From: VXMO01 sp965205915
GTDB taxonomy: Bacteria > Chloroflexota > Dehalococcoidia > UBA6926
Reading direction: 5' to 3'
DNA: 64,000 bases
Assembly: GCA_965205915.1 (NCBI GenBank)
Contig: OZ242191.1
Coordinates: 930,001-994,000 of the forward strand
Positions 26,876-34,639 of this stretch are shown here, piece after piece (positions within the stretch are counted from its first letter, which is position 1; each line of letters opens with the position of its first letter). Both the position numbers and the translations under genes were made by a program. The notes beneath the pieces are model-generated. The model ran no database searches. It saw only the letters and a program-made list of their open reading frames with translations, and was not told the DNA's origin.

Positions 26876-27298
26876 ATGTACGTCCTCGATACTAACGTGG
26901 TGTCCGAACTGATGAATTCCGCCCCTAACCAATCGGTCCTACAGTGGGTATATAGTCAGCCACAAGACGAGCTATTTGTGACGACTATCAGTGAAGCAGA
27001 GTTGTGGTTCGGCGTGGAAATCTTGGCTGAGGGACGGAGACGCCAGCAAGTCGCCGCTAGTATTCGGCGGATTCTTCAGCGTTTCTTTACTGGCCGAATC
27101 CTTCCTTTTGACAGCGCAGCCGCGCGTGCCCACGCCTCTATGTCCGCGCAGCGACGGCGCACAGGTGCCATTGTTCCCATTTTCGATGCTCAGATCGCCG
27201 CGATTGCCATGTCACGGCAGGCGCCGGTTGCAACGAGGGATGTTCGCCACTTTGATGGCGTCGGCGTCGAAATCATCAATCCTTGGAACGTAACCTGA
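26876..27298 (+). CDS. vapC: VapC-type PIN-domain toxin
   Basis: 140 aa. PIN-domain ribonuclease: MYVLDTNVVSEL with the first Asp at residue 5, then ISEAELWFG with the conserved Glu around 42. FDAQIAAIA supplies a third acidic residue near 104 and TRDVRHF a fourth near 122. All four metal-binding acids appear present, so the toxin should be active. The full length contrasts with the truncated copy downstream. Confidence 0.9.
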   Translation: MYVLDTNVVSELMNSAPNQSVLQWVYSQPQDELFVTTISEAELWFGVEILAEGRRRQQVAASIRRILQRFFTGRILPFDSAAARAHASMSAQRRRTGAIVPIFDAQIAAIAMSRQAPVATRDVRHFDGVGVEIINPWNVT

Positions 27299-27405
27299 CA
27301 TCGTTCCGACACCCTAAGGACGTGACCACCTTCTCCCTATACTTACAGATCCCATAATGTATGCGGGCTCCGTGCAATTGATGTGCACGGGAAGGAGGCT
27401 CAGGC

Positions 27406-27651
27406 ATGGAAGAGATAACCATCACCGGACTTGGCGAGTACGAGGAACTCCGCCTGCGCAAATACGCTGAGTTCAAGGGCTGCTCCGTAAACGAATTGGC
27501 CCGGGAACTACTCACCGAAGCCCTGAACGGCCCTCCTAAGGATGGCGCGGAACTCGTTGCATCGATTCGTGCCCGCTTTGAACCCTTGGGCGGGGTCAAC
27601 CTTGAACTACCCCCGGACGAAGCCGTTCCCGACCCTTCAAAGTTTGACTAA
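27406..27651 (+). CDS. VapB-like antitoxin, second copy
   Basis: 81 aa, about 80% identical to the antitoxin at 26621. The first 90 nt and the ribosome-binding region are almost identical at DNA level. It keeps the ribbon-helix-helix and the Pro-rich tail. Its toxin partner is truncated, so this copy may be an orphan or may cross-neutralise the upstream VapC. Confidence 0.82.
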   Translation: MEEITITGLGEYEELRLRKYAEFKGCSVNELARELLTEALNGPPKDGAELVASIRARFEPLGGVNLELPPDEAVPDPSKFD

Positions 27652-27654
27652 CTC

Positions 27655-27822
27655 ATGCCGATTATCGTTCTCGACACGAACATTGTGTCTGAACTCATGG
27701 AAGTGGAACCAAATCGCACTGTACCCGATTGGTATTTGAGCCAGCCCGCAGAGGACCTCTTCGTGACCGCCATTCCCGAGGCCGACTCAGCGCGTTCAGG
27801 CGCTCCGGCCTGTTCAGCGTGA
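27655..27822 (+). pseudogene. Truncated VapC PIN toxin remnant
   Basis: Starts like the upstream toxin (IIVLDTNIVSELMEVEPN), with the first Asp retained, and runs to about residue 43 (FVTAIPEA). It then switches into sequence that copies the crotonase 5' end and stops after 55 codons. Only one to two of the four acidic residues remain, so it cannot be an active ribonuclease. Confidence 0.85.
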
Positions 27823-27948
27823 TATACGCGACCTGTCCCTCCCCGGATTCCCTGTGGACGGCATCAAAACCGCACCTTCATCCACCGATGGCCCACCGAA
27901 CCACGATAGATATGGCGAGTGTGGACGCCACGCCGCGAACGTGTCAAG
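27782..27948. repeat. Second, broken copy of crotonase 5' end and leader
   Basis: Positions 27782-27841 match 26267-26326 (5' coding end of the crotonase) with one mismatch. Positions 27837-27948 match 26376-26488 (start region and leader). About 50 nt containing the crotonase start codon are missing between the two. The last 43 nt are identical. It is in the same orientation as the first copy, so this is a direct duplication. Confidence 0.85.
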
Positions 27949-28003
27949 GTACAACCCTCAATCCGACGCCCCTTCTAGAACCATATTGCCGTATGTTTGA
28001 CAA

Positions 28004-29536
28004 TCAGTCGGCAAGCATTCCCTGCACTTTGAGAATCACATCTCTATCCCTGTTGCTCGGTCTACCATCTATAAATGTGAAACGTTCTTCACTTTCACCT
28101 TGAAGGGAAAAGAGGAGACCACGCGACAATGGACTTAGGCTCTTGTACACGCTGACCACGTAGAATGAGCTGGGGTCCACCTCCGACGGGTTGTAGGAAA
28201 GGGAAAACGGGTATGGTAGAGAGTCCAGTTCTTTCACTTCCAGATGAGCAGCTACACAGTCTCTCGTGACATCCATTAACCGAATTTGCCAGTAACTTGA
28301 CGGATCTCTATCGTCAAATTCGGTGCCGTCAAGTCGTATAGTTCCGCTCACCGTGGTCAGATAATCAGTGGGGCTCTGTGGCCTGTCTACTGAGATCATT
28401 TCCATCTGAATGTCGTCGGATGGGTTGCCTTTGGTCAACACTCGCGGCGCAGCCTTGGTGGTGTAAGCAGCATGACAAGCCCTGCCTTCATTCGCCTTAA
28501 GATCCAGGTCCAACATATATGTCCCGTTTAGATCGATGTCGGCCGGGTGATAGTACAGCGAGAATAGAAAAGGGGAGTCATCAGAAAGATGGTAGTTGAA
28601 AATCCGGCGATCGCCCACGATTTTCGGTTCCCCACCCTTCCGCGAAACATCCTTCAGATAGAGGTAGCCTTCGACATCGTCAGGGACACGATTACTTCCA
28701 TTGAACGCGATAGTGACATCGATGAACGGAGCCGGCATCATTGGAATCTCAACGTGCGTTGCAAATTTGCCGTCAGCAATGACAGTTGTCTTTCGAGAAT
28801 TGAGAAGGTGATAGCCCTCTTGATCGAGCAACAAGACGTTCGCAACGTATTCAGTATTGGGGTGAACTGCACAAAACGGGTCGCAGGCAAATACAAGAGA
28901 ACTAGGTAATCTTCTAGGTACTTCGAGGGAGAACGATTCGTAGGCGACTGATAGCTTTGTCAAGGGATCAACAATATCAAGAGTAATGGATTTGACCTTG
29001 GGTGAAATCTCATCAGCATCGAAAGTAAAGGTCACCTTTTGAGTCCCCGTGATGATCGCACTTTCTACCATACGAATCTCAACGTCTTTCGCGAGTCTAT
29101 CGTCAGCAAGGACAAGGGCGTCCATACCGCTCGAGTAATATCTACCTAGATTGTCGCCGTCTTCAAATGTCGCGTGGGCTACATAGTTGTCATCCGGATA
29201 GAATCTGCAAGGGTCGCATTCGACCTCAAATGGAATCGGAAACGACGCCGGTCCCTTCACAGACATGTAGCTCTCGGCAACCAGCACCCTATTAGAGCTG
29301 TTTCGTACAAAAACAACTATTCTTCCTGCCGGCAGGACAATTTCATCGGTGTCGCCAGTTATGATTCCCTCAATCGTGCCGTGGACGAAGACCGGATCCC
29401 CGGTCTTGACCGACGTTGCGTCTATCAACCCGTCTCGCCCACGATCGGCCGAATCGGCGCATCCTGTAACAACAACCGACAGGCCCAGTAACGCTAGGAT
29501 GGCTAGCCAAACGCTCCGCAATGCAGCGCCCCTCAT
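28004..29536 (-). CDS. Lipoprotein with four YscW/YbaY-like domains
   Basis: 510 aa. Signal peptide with lipobox (VVVTGC; Cys near residue 26). The mature part consists of four similar beta-sandwich units of about 110 residues, near 45-145, 150-255, 258-375 and 385-500. Each has a beta hairpin, a P(F/Y)PF- or PSSLVF-type strand, a (N/D)P..(I/V)(D/H)P or YPDDNY element and a Y(V/M)(A/L)(N/H/D/S) strand, as in YbaY/YscW lipoprotein domains. Members of that family are single-domain chaperone-like lipoproteins; a four-unit version is unusual. Function unknown. It is divergent from the site-2 protease gene. Confidence 0.7.
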   Translation of the reverse strand: MRGAALRSVWLAILALLGLSVVVTGCADSADRGRDGLIDATSVKTGDPVFVHGTIEGIITGDTDEIVLPAGRIVVFVRNSSNRVLVAESYMSVKGPASFPIPFEVECDPCRFYPDDNYVAHATFEDGDNLGRYYSSGMDALVLADDRLAKDVEIRMVESAIITGTQKVTFTFDADEISPKVKSITLDIVDPLTKLSVAYESFSLEVPRRLPSSLVFACDPFCAVHPNTEYVANVLLLDQEGYHLLNSRKTTVIADGKFATHVEIPMMPAPFIDVTIAFNGSNRVPDDVEGYLYLKDVSRKGGEPKIVGDRRIFNYHLSDDSPFLFSLYYHPADIDLNGTYMLDLDLKANEGRACHAAYTTKAAPRVLTKGNPSDDIQMEMISVDRPQSPTDYLTTVSGTIRLDGTEFDDRDPSSYWQIRLMDVTRDCVAAHLEVKELDSLPYPFSLSYNPSEVDPSSFYVVSVYKSLSPLSRGLLFSLQGESEERFTFIDGRPSNRDRDVILKVQGMLAD

Positions 29537-29689
29537 TCCCCTCCGCCTGCCCTTCGTACCGTCACTCTCCGACTCTTAATCTCGACATAAAGTATTCTAC
29601 GGATGTAGGCTTCGCTGACAATCGCAATCATCCGATGCTGTGAGAGCACAAACATCCACGTCCCTCCTCTATAGTAACCCCAGACCGTT

Positions 29690-30400
29690 ATGCTCTTCAT
29701 TCTCATTGACATCATTCGACAGGACCCCGGCGCGGCCTTGCGCCTCGTGCCTTTTCTTTTGACCGCGCTCAGTGTCGGCCTCCTCGTTGCCCTCAGCGTC
29801 CACGAGTTCGGCCATGCCTGGATCGCCAGCCGCCTCGGCGACGACACCGCCCGTTCGATGGGTCGTGTCACACTGAACCCCCTCAAGCACCTGGAGCCTG
29901 CCGGCACGTTCATGTTCCTCGTCATCGGCTTCGGCTGGGGCAGGCCCGTGCCCGTCAACTCCGCGATGTTGCGGGGCGGACGACGCGATGTCGCCCTGGT
30001 CAGCGTTGCCGGGCCCGCCTCCAACTTCCTAACCGCCGCCGCTTTCGGTATCTTCATGCGGCTCTACGGCGTGGATCCTCTAACCGGCGGGTTCCTAACG
30101 CTTGACCTAACCGTGTCGGCATGGCTCGCCACCGCGCTATCTTTCGTCGTCCTGTTCAACCTGTTCCTGGGCATATTCAACCTGATACCGCTCGCGCCAC
30201 TGGACGGCTCACAGGTGGCATTCGGTCTGGCGCCGCGGGAAATCGCGCGGCAAATGCTGAGATTTCAGCCTTACGCGCCGACCGTCCTATTTGGAATTAT
30301 TGGCATAGACCTTATCCTGAGAATAGGAATCCTCAGCAGCATCCTTTTCCCGCCCGTGCGACTCATTGGGCGGCTGCTGATAGGACAGGACCTGCTGTAG
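29690..30400 (+). CDS. Site-2 protease family protein (peptidase M50)
   Basis: 236 aa, multi-pass membrane metalloprotease. The zinc motif HEFGH lies near residue 38 inside a transmembrane helix. The second motif NLIPLAPLDGSQV (near 165) supplies the Asp ligand, and GPASNF lies between. Short M50 family without PDZ or CBS domains. It cleaves membrane-embedded substrates, often anti-sigma factors; none is encoded nearby. First gene of an apparent operon with tyrA (26 nt) and aroA (24 nt). Confidence 0.9.
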   Translation: MLFILIDIIRQDPGAALRLVPFLLTALSVGLLVALSVHEFGHAWIASRLGDDTARSMGRVTLNPLKHLEPAGTFMFLVIGFGWGRPVPVNSAMLRGGRRDVALVSVAGPASNFLTAAAFGIFMRLYGVDPLTGGFLTLDLTVSAWLATALSFVVLFNLFLGIFNLIPLAPLDGSQVAFGLAPREIARQMLRFQPYAPTVLFGIIGIDLILRIGILSSILFPPVRLIGRLLIGQDLL

Positions 30401-30426
30401 GAAGACGGTTTCAGGGAGGAGCGGTT

Positions 30427-31419
30427 ATGGCGACAGAACGGCATCGCATTGCGATCATCGGGCTTGGACAGATCGGCGCGTCCATCGGCATGGACCTGCG
30501 CGGATCGTACAAGGGCGTGGACATCATCGGCCATGACAAGGATCCTGAAACCGCCGGTCTGGCACGCAGGCGCGGCGCGGTCGATGAAGTGGCCTACACC
30601 CTCCCCGGCGTGGTGGAGGACGCCTCCATCGTCATCCTCGCCATACCCGTCACCGCCATCCCGGAGGTCTTCACAGTAATCATCCCCAACCTCTCCGAGG
30701 GCGCAATCATCACCGACACCGCCTCCACCAAGATGAACGTCCTCCAGTGGGCGGAGGAAATGCTGCCTCAGAGCATCGATTTCGTCGGCGGCCACCCCAT
30801 GGCCGGCGTGGAGACCCCCGGCATCGAGGGCGCGCAATCCGGCATGTTCCTGGGCGCGACATGGGCCATCATTCCCCTGCCCCGCTCCCGGCCCAAGTCA
30901 ATCGACACCATCGTCAACATGGTCAAGACGCTCGGCGGCGAGCCCTATTTCGCCGACTCCGTTGAGCACGACAGCCTCGTCGCCGCCATCAGCCACCTCC
31001 CCATCGCCCTCTCCATCAACCTCATGCGCACCGCCATATCCTCTCCCAGTTGGCGTGAGATGGCACGCATGGCAGCCGGCAGCTTCCGTGATGTCTCTCG
31101 GCTCGCCTCCGGCGCGGTGGACATGCACCACGCCATCTTCGCCACCAACAAGGATTTCATTCTGCACTGGATCGACACCTACGTCACACAGCTACAGGAT
31201 CTGCGCCGCCTCGTCGATGAGGGTGGTGACGAGCTGAAAGAGGCGATACAGGAAGCATACGACGCCCGTGACACATGGTTGAAGGGCCGCGTCGAAGAGA
31301 CCGAGCAGGATCGCCTCTACGAAGAAGTCCCGACCGCCAGCGAAAGCGCTTTGGGCGTCTTCGGCGGCGAACGCCTGGCCCGCATCGCCGGACGATTCCG
31401 CCGCGGAGGCCGACGCTAG
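30427..31419 (+). CDS. tyrA: Prephenate dehydrogenase
   Basis: 330 aa. Oxidative decarboxylation of prephenate to 4-hydroxyphenylpyruvate in tyrosine synthesis. Rossmann motif IAIIGLGQIGASIG at residues 8-21; prephenate-binding blocks GGHPMAGVETPG (around 120) and HDSLVAAISHLP (around 180, with catalytic-type His). No ACT or chorismate mutase domain. The ATG at 30427 has GGAGGAG nine nt upstream and places the Rossmann motif at the N-terminus; a longer frame upstream overlaps the protease gene and is rejected. Followed by aroA, making an aromatic amino acid operon. Confidence 0.93.
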   Translation: MATERHRIAIIGLGQIGASIGMDLRGSYKGVDIIGHDKDPETAGLARRRGAVDEVAYTLPGVVEDASIVILAIPVTAIPEVFTVIIPNLSEGAIITDTASTKMNVLQWAEEMLPQSIDFVGGHPMAGVETPGIEGAQSGMFLGATWAIIPLPRSRPKSIDTIVNMVKTLGGEPYFADSVEHDSLVAAISHLPIALSINLMRTAISSPSWREMARMAAGSFRDVSRLASGAVDMHHAIFATNKDFILHWIDTYVTQLQDLRRLVDEGGDELKEAIQEAYDARDTWLKGRVEETEQDRLYEEVPTASESALGVFGGERLARIAGRFRRGGRR

Positions 31420-31443
31420 CCTAACCGGAGGACTACTCCCGCC

Positions 31444-32748
31444 ATGGACACCGCTCGCGTCACTGCCCCATCCACGCTGCGACTCGATATCGAATCGCCC
31501 GGCGACAAGTCCATCGGCCATCGCTCGCTCATTCTGAACGCCGCCGCCGAGGGAGAGGCCACCGTCACCCGTTTCCCACGCGGAGCGGACACCCTCGCTT
31601 CGCTGGCCATCATCCGCGCCCTCGGCGTCCGCGTCACCGAGCTTGCGCGATCTGACGACGGCCACTCATCCACCCTCCGCGTCCGTTCCAACGGCGTCCA
31701 CGGCCTCAAAGAGCCTGACCGCGTCCTCAACGCCCGCAACAGCGGCACCACCATGCGCCTCATGCTCGGCCTGCTGGCGGCTGCGCCGTTGACGGCAGTG
31801 ATGGTGGGCGACAGATCATTGCGGCAGCGGCCCATGGGCCGAGTCGTCGATCCGCTACGCATGATGGGCGCGCAGATATGGGGACGCGGCGATGGCGCGC
31901 TCGCCCCCCTCACCGTTCGCGGCGCCGATCTGACGGGGTTCACCTACGAAATGCCCGTCGCCAGCGCCCAACTCAAATCGGCCCTGCTCATCGCGGGCGT
32001 ATCCGCCTCCGGCAAAACGACGGTTATCGAACCCGCCCCGTCCCGCGACCACACGGAGCGCATGATGTCCGCCATGGGCGCGAGAATCCGCAGCGAGGCC
32101 GGCAGAATCGAGATCGAACAATCTGAATTGACCGCCACCGACGTCATCGTTCCCGGTGACATCAGCTCCGCCGCCCCATGGCTCGTCGCAGGCCTCGTCC
32201 ATCCCGATGCCCGAATCACCGTCCGCGCCGTCGGTATCAACCCCAGCCGCACCGGCATCCTGGACGTCCTGCGTGAAATGGACGCAAACATGACCATCTC
32301 CAACGAGCAAGAGGTGGGCGGCGAGCCCATCGCCGACATCACCGTTGAATCCAGCGATCTACGCCCCGTCGAGATTGGCGGCGCGATCATTCCGCGCCTC
32401 ATCGATGAACTCCCCGTCCTAACCGTCGCAGCCATGCATGCCAATGGCGTCAGCCGATTTCGCGATGCCGCGGAACTCCGCGTCAAGGAAACCGACCGCA
32501 TCGCCACCACGTCCGGAGAACTCTCACGCATGGGCGCAAGGGTTGAGGAAATGCCGGACGGAATGGTAATCTACGGCGGCCAACGACTGGCGGGGGCGGT
32601 CGTTCGCAGCCACGGAGACCACCGTCTTGCGATGACTCTTGCAGTCGCAGCAATGGCGGCCCGAGGAGAAACGACTATCCAGGGGGCGGACGCGGTTCAC
32701 GTTTCATACCCGGCGTTCTGGGAACAGTTCGGGCCTGCCGTAACGTGA
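31444..32748 (+). CDS. aroA: 3-phosphoshikimate 1-carboxyvinyltransferase (EPSP synthase)
   Basis: 434 aa. Transfers enolpyruvate from PEP to shikimate 3-phosphate. Visible family blocks: SPGDKSIGHRSL (PEP and S3P binding) at residues 19-30, LNARNSGTTMRLMLGLL near 98, ASAQLKSALLIAG near 175, and the C-terminal SHGDHRLAMTLAVAA near 390. The usual DKSISHR is DKSIGHR here. It lies 24 nt after tyrA. Confidence 0.95.
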   Translation: MDTARVTAPSTLRLDIESPGDKSIGHRSLILNAAAEGEATVTRFPRGADTLASLAIIRALGVRVTELARSDDGHSSTLRVRSNGVHGLKEPDRVLNARNSGTTMRLMLGLLAAAPLTAVMVGDRSLRQRPMGRVVDPLRMMGAQIWGRGDGALAPLTVRGADLTGFTYEMPVASAQLKSALLIAGVSASGKTTVIEPAPSRDHTERMMSAMGARIRSEAGRIEIEQSELTATDVIVPGDISSAAPWLVAGLVHPDARITVRAVGINPSRTGILDVLREMDANMTISNEQEVGGEPIADITVESSDLRPVEIGGAIIPRLIDELPVLTVAAMHANGVSRFRDAAELRVKETDRIATTSGELSRMGARVEEMPDGMVIYGGQRLAGAVVRSHGDHRLAMTLAVAAMAARGETTIQGADAVHVSYPAFWEQFGPAVT

Positions 32749-32807
32749 TCTAACGCGCCCCCCTACGCCTTGTTAGGGAATTGGGGGAGGATGTGCTAGG
32801 TCCGGAG

Positions 32808-33086
32808 GTGCTCCATATCGGCTTTGGTAATCACGTCATCATGAACCGCGTCATCGCAATAGTCTCACCGGGCTCCGCGCCCACTCGCCGACTCATCCAG
32901 GAATCGCGCAGCCGCAACGCCGTCATTGACATGACCAACGGGCGACGCACAAAGGCCGTCCTCATCACGGACAGCGGCCACGTCGTCCTCGCCCCCATCA
33001 ACCCGGAGACAGTCGCAGGGCGCGTCGCCGCCCAACGAGGCGGACGAGTGGACAGCGAGTTCGAGGAGAACACGCTCGCACCATGA
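32808..33086 (+). CDS. remA: DUF370/RemA-like regulatory protein
   Basis: About 92 aa. RemA family: IGFGN near the N-terminus, RVIAIVSPGSAPTRRLIQES, then TNGRRTKAVLITDSGHVVLA and PETVAGRV. RemA binds DNA and controls matrix and osmotic genes in Bacillus; in other phyla it is found before gmk, as here. GTG at 32808 is chosen because family members begin four or five residues before IGFGN; a TTG 27 nt upstream is possible. The stop overlaps the gmk start (ATGA), so they are translationally coupled. Confidence 0.85.
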   Translation: MLHIGFGNHVIMNRVIAIVSPGSAPTRRLIQESRSRNAVIDMTNGRRTKAVLITDSGHVVLAPINPETVAGRVAAQRGGRVDSEFEENTLAP

Positions 33087-33667
33087 TAGTCGTCCGGTCC
33101 GGCCCGTCAGCTTCCGGCAAAGACGCCGTCGCGGATCGCATCCTTAGCGAACACGCCGACTGTATTTCGCCCGCCATAACGGCGACGACCCGTCCGCCAC
33201 GCCCCGGCGAGGTAAACGAAGTTCACTATCACTTCATGACGCCGGAGGCATTCGCGGAACTGGAAGAGTCAGGCCAGCTGCTGGAATCGGCGACGGTGTA
33301 CGGATTTCGATACGGCGTTCCACGCCAATCCGTCCGCGATGCCCTGGAGCGGGCGCCGATAGCCCTGATCAAGACCGATGTGCAGGGAGCGCGATCAATC
33401 AAAGCCCTCATCCCGCAGGCCCTGTCACTGTTCATCACCGCCCCGGATTTCGCCACGCTTGAGCGCCGGATGCGGTCCCGCGGCGGCATGGACACGGCGA
33501 CGATGGACCGGCGACTGCAAGAGGCCCAGGCTGAGATGGCGCGCCAGGACGAATTCGAATACATCATCACCAACGAAGACGGCCGCCTCGACGATGCCGT
33601 AACCCAAACCTGGAAAATCATCCAACAAGAATCCCAAAACCCCACCCGCCATATCACCGATCTGTAG
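33083..33667 (+). CDS. gmk: Guanylate kinase
   Basis: 194 aa. Phosphorylates GMP to GDP with ATP. P-loop GPSASGKD at residues 7-14, GMP-binding TTRPPRPGEVNEVHY around 33-47, and the lid region RRMRSRGGMD around 126. The P-loop ends GKD where most Gmk proteins have GK(S/T), an atypical Asp in the Mg-coordinating position. The overlap with the remA-like gene and the conserved remA-gmk order support the call. Confidence 0.92.
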   Translation: MIVVRSGPSASGKDAVADRILSEHADCISPAITATTRPPRPGEVNEVHYHFMTPEAFAELEESGQLLESATVYGFRYGVPRQSVRDALERAPIALIKTDVQGARSIKALIPQALSLFITAPDFATLERRMRSRGGMDTATMDRRLQEAQAEMARQDEFEYIITNEDGRLDDAVTQTWKIIQQESQNPTRHITDL

Positions 33668-33964
33668 CGCCCCCCGCCAGACCCCCAACCTCTAACCCTC
33701 ACCCGCCCGCGCCCCACCCGCCATCCCCGCCTCACCCCGCGCCCCCCCTCCGTCATTCCCGCGAACGCGGGAATCTGAATCGCATTACGCCAACCAACCC
33801 CGTAACGCCAACTCCCCTCATTCCGGCGAAGGCCGGAATCCACGCGTGGCCCGACAGGGCCACAACAGGCACACACCCTCAAATATCGATTGCCCGTAGG
33901 AACACGTGTGCCATACTATCAGCTGAAGTGAATACAAACGCAGACTAGTCTGGGGAATAGCGGA
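33668..33964. other. Intergenic region with composite repeat and promoter
   Basis: 297 nt. Holds the composite palindromic repeat (33752-33842) and then a plausible promoter for the HEPN gene: TTGCCC (33890-33895), 18-nt spacer, TACTAT (33914-33919). No gene seen. Confidence 0.5.
33752..33842. repeat. Composite palindromic repeat (two family A units)
   Basis: First unit GTCATTCCCGCGAACGCGGG plus AATC (33752-33775). Second unit TCATTCCGGCGAAGGCCGGA plus ATCCA (33818-33842). The spacer contains CCAACC..CCCGTAACGCCAAC. The same two-unit arrangement with a related spacer occurs at 36986-37084. Confidence 0.75.
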
Positions 33965-34618
33965 ATGGGTACGGAACAGAGAACACTAGAGCGCGTGCAG
34001 AATCTGATCGCAAAAGGGCAAGCAATAGTAAATTCACAAGGATTCATGACGTTCATGCCTAGTAGCCCGCTCTGGGTGGATGCCAGCGGATGGCGAGCAC
34101 AAACAGCGACATTCCTGATCGACATTTGTGGGAATAACAGGATCTATTACACGGCGTTTCTGCAACAGACCCGCAACATCAGTGAGGTCGATTCCGTTGA
34201 GGCAGGAATAGTTACTCTTGAAGCGGTCAAAGAAGACATGGAAAACGGTTACATGCAGACCTACCGTCAGCAGCTTTCGGCAGAGTTCGTTGGTGACCTG
34301 ATTGAACAGGCTGAGCACTTGCACGAAAACGGCTTTCATCAAGCCGCCACGTCCATTGCCGGAGCAGCCTTAGAAAGCGGGTTACGCGAAGTTGCCACCA
34401 GCAACGGCATCACTTTACGAGGTCGTGAAGACTTGAATGCGCTTAGCGACAAGCTAAAAAATAGCAGCGTCATCAGCGAACTGGAGAGGAAACAAATGAG
34501 TTTCCTTATAGGTGTTCGCAACGCAGCGGATCATGCCGGATTCGACGATGTTTCGTCGGAAGACGTTACAAGGATGATTCGTGACACCCGTGACTTCCTC
34601 GCCAAGCACGCCACCTAA
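33965..34618 (+). CDS. HEPN-domain protein (DUF4145-like)
   Basis: 217 aa. The C-terminal half is an all-helical HEPN-like domain: EHLHENGFHQAATSIAGAAL, then RNAADHAGF, where R185 and H190 make the R-x4-H motif of HEPN RNases. The N-terminal 110 residues (WRAQTATFLIDIC) carry no clear motif. HEPN proteins with this motif are often RNase toxins or effectors in defence systems; others are inactive. It stands 21 nt before a methyltransferase-endonuclease gene on the same strand, so the two are probably co-transcribed. Composition is AT-richer than the core genes. Confidence 0.72.
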   Translation: MGTEQRTLERVQNLIAKGQAIVNSQGFMTFMPSSPLWVDASGWRAQTATFLIDICGNNRIYYTAFLQQTRNISEVDSVEAGIVTLEAVKEDMENGYMQTYRQQLSAEFVGDLIEQAEHLHENGFHQAATSIAGAALESGLREVATSNGITLRGREDLNALSDKLKNSSVISELERKQMSFLIGVRNAADHAGFDDVSSEDVTRMIRDTRDFLAKHAT

Positions 34619-34639
34619 CCAAAGGCGCATACTCACCCC

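Noticed and set aside
30121..30426. 5' extension of the tyrA frame
   Set aside because: It overlaps the site-2 protease gene out of frame, and the Rossmann motif should be N-terminal; the ATG at 30427 has a strong ribosome site.
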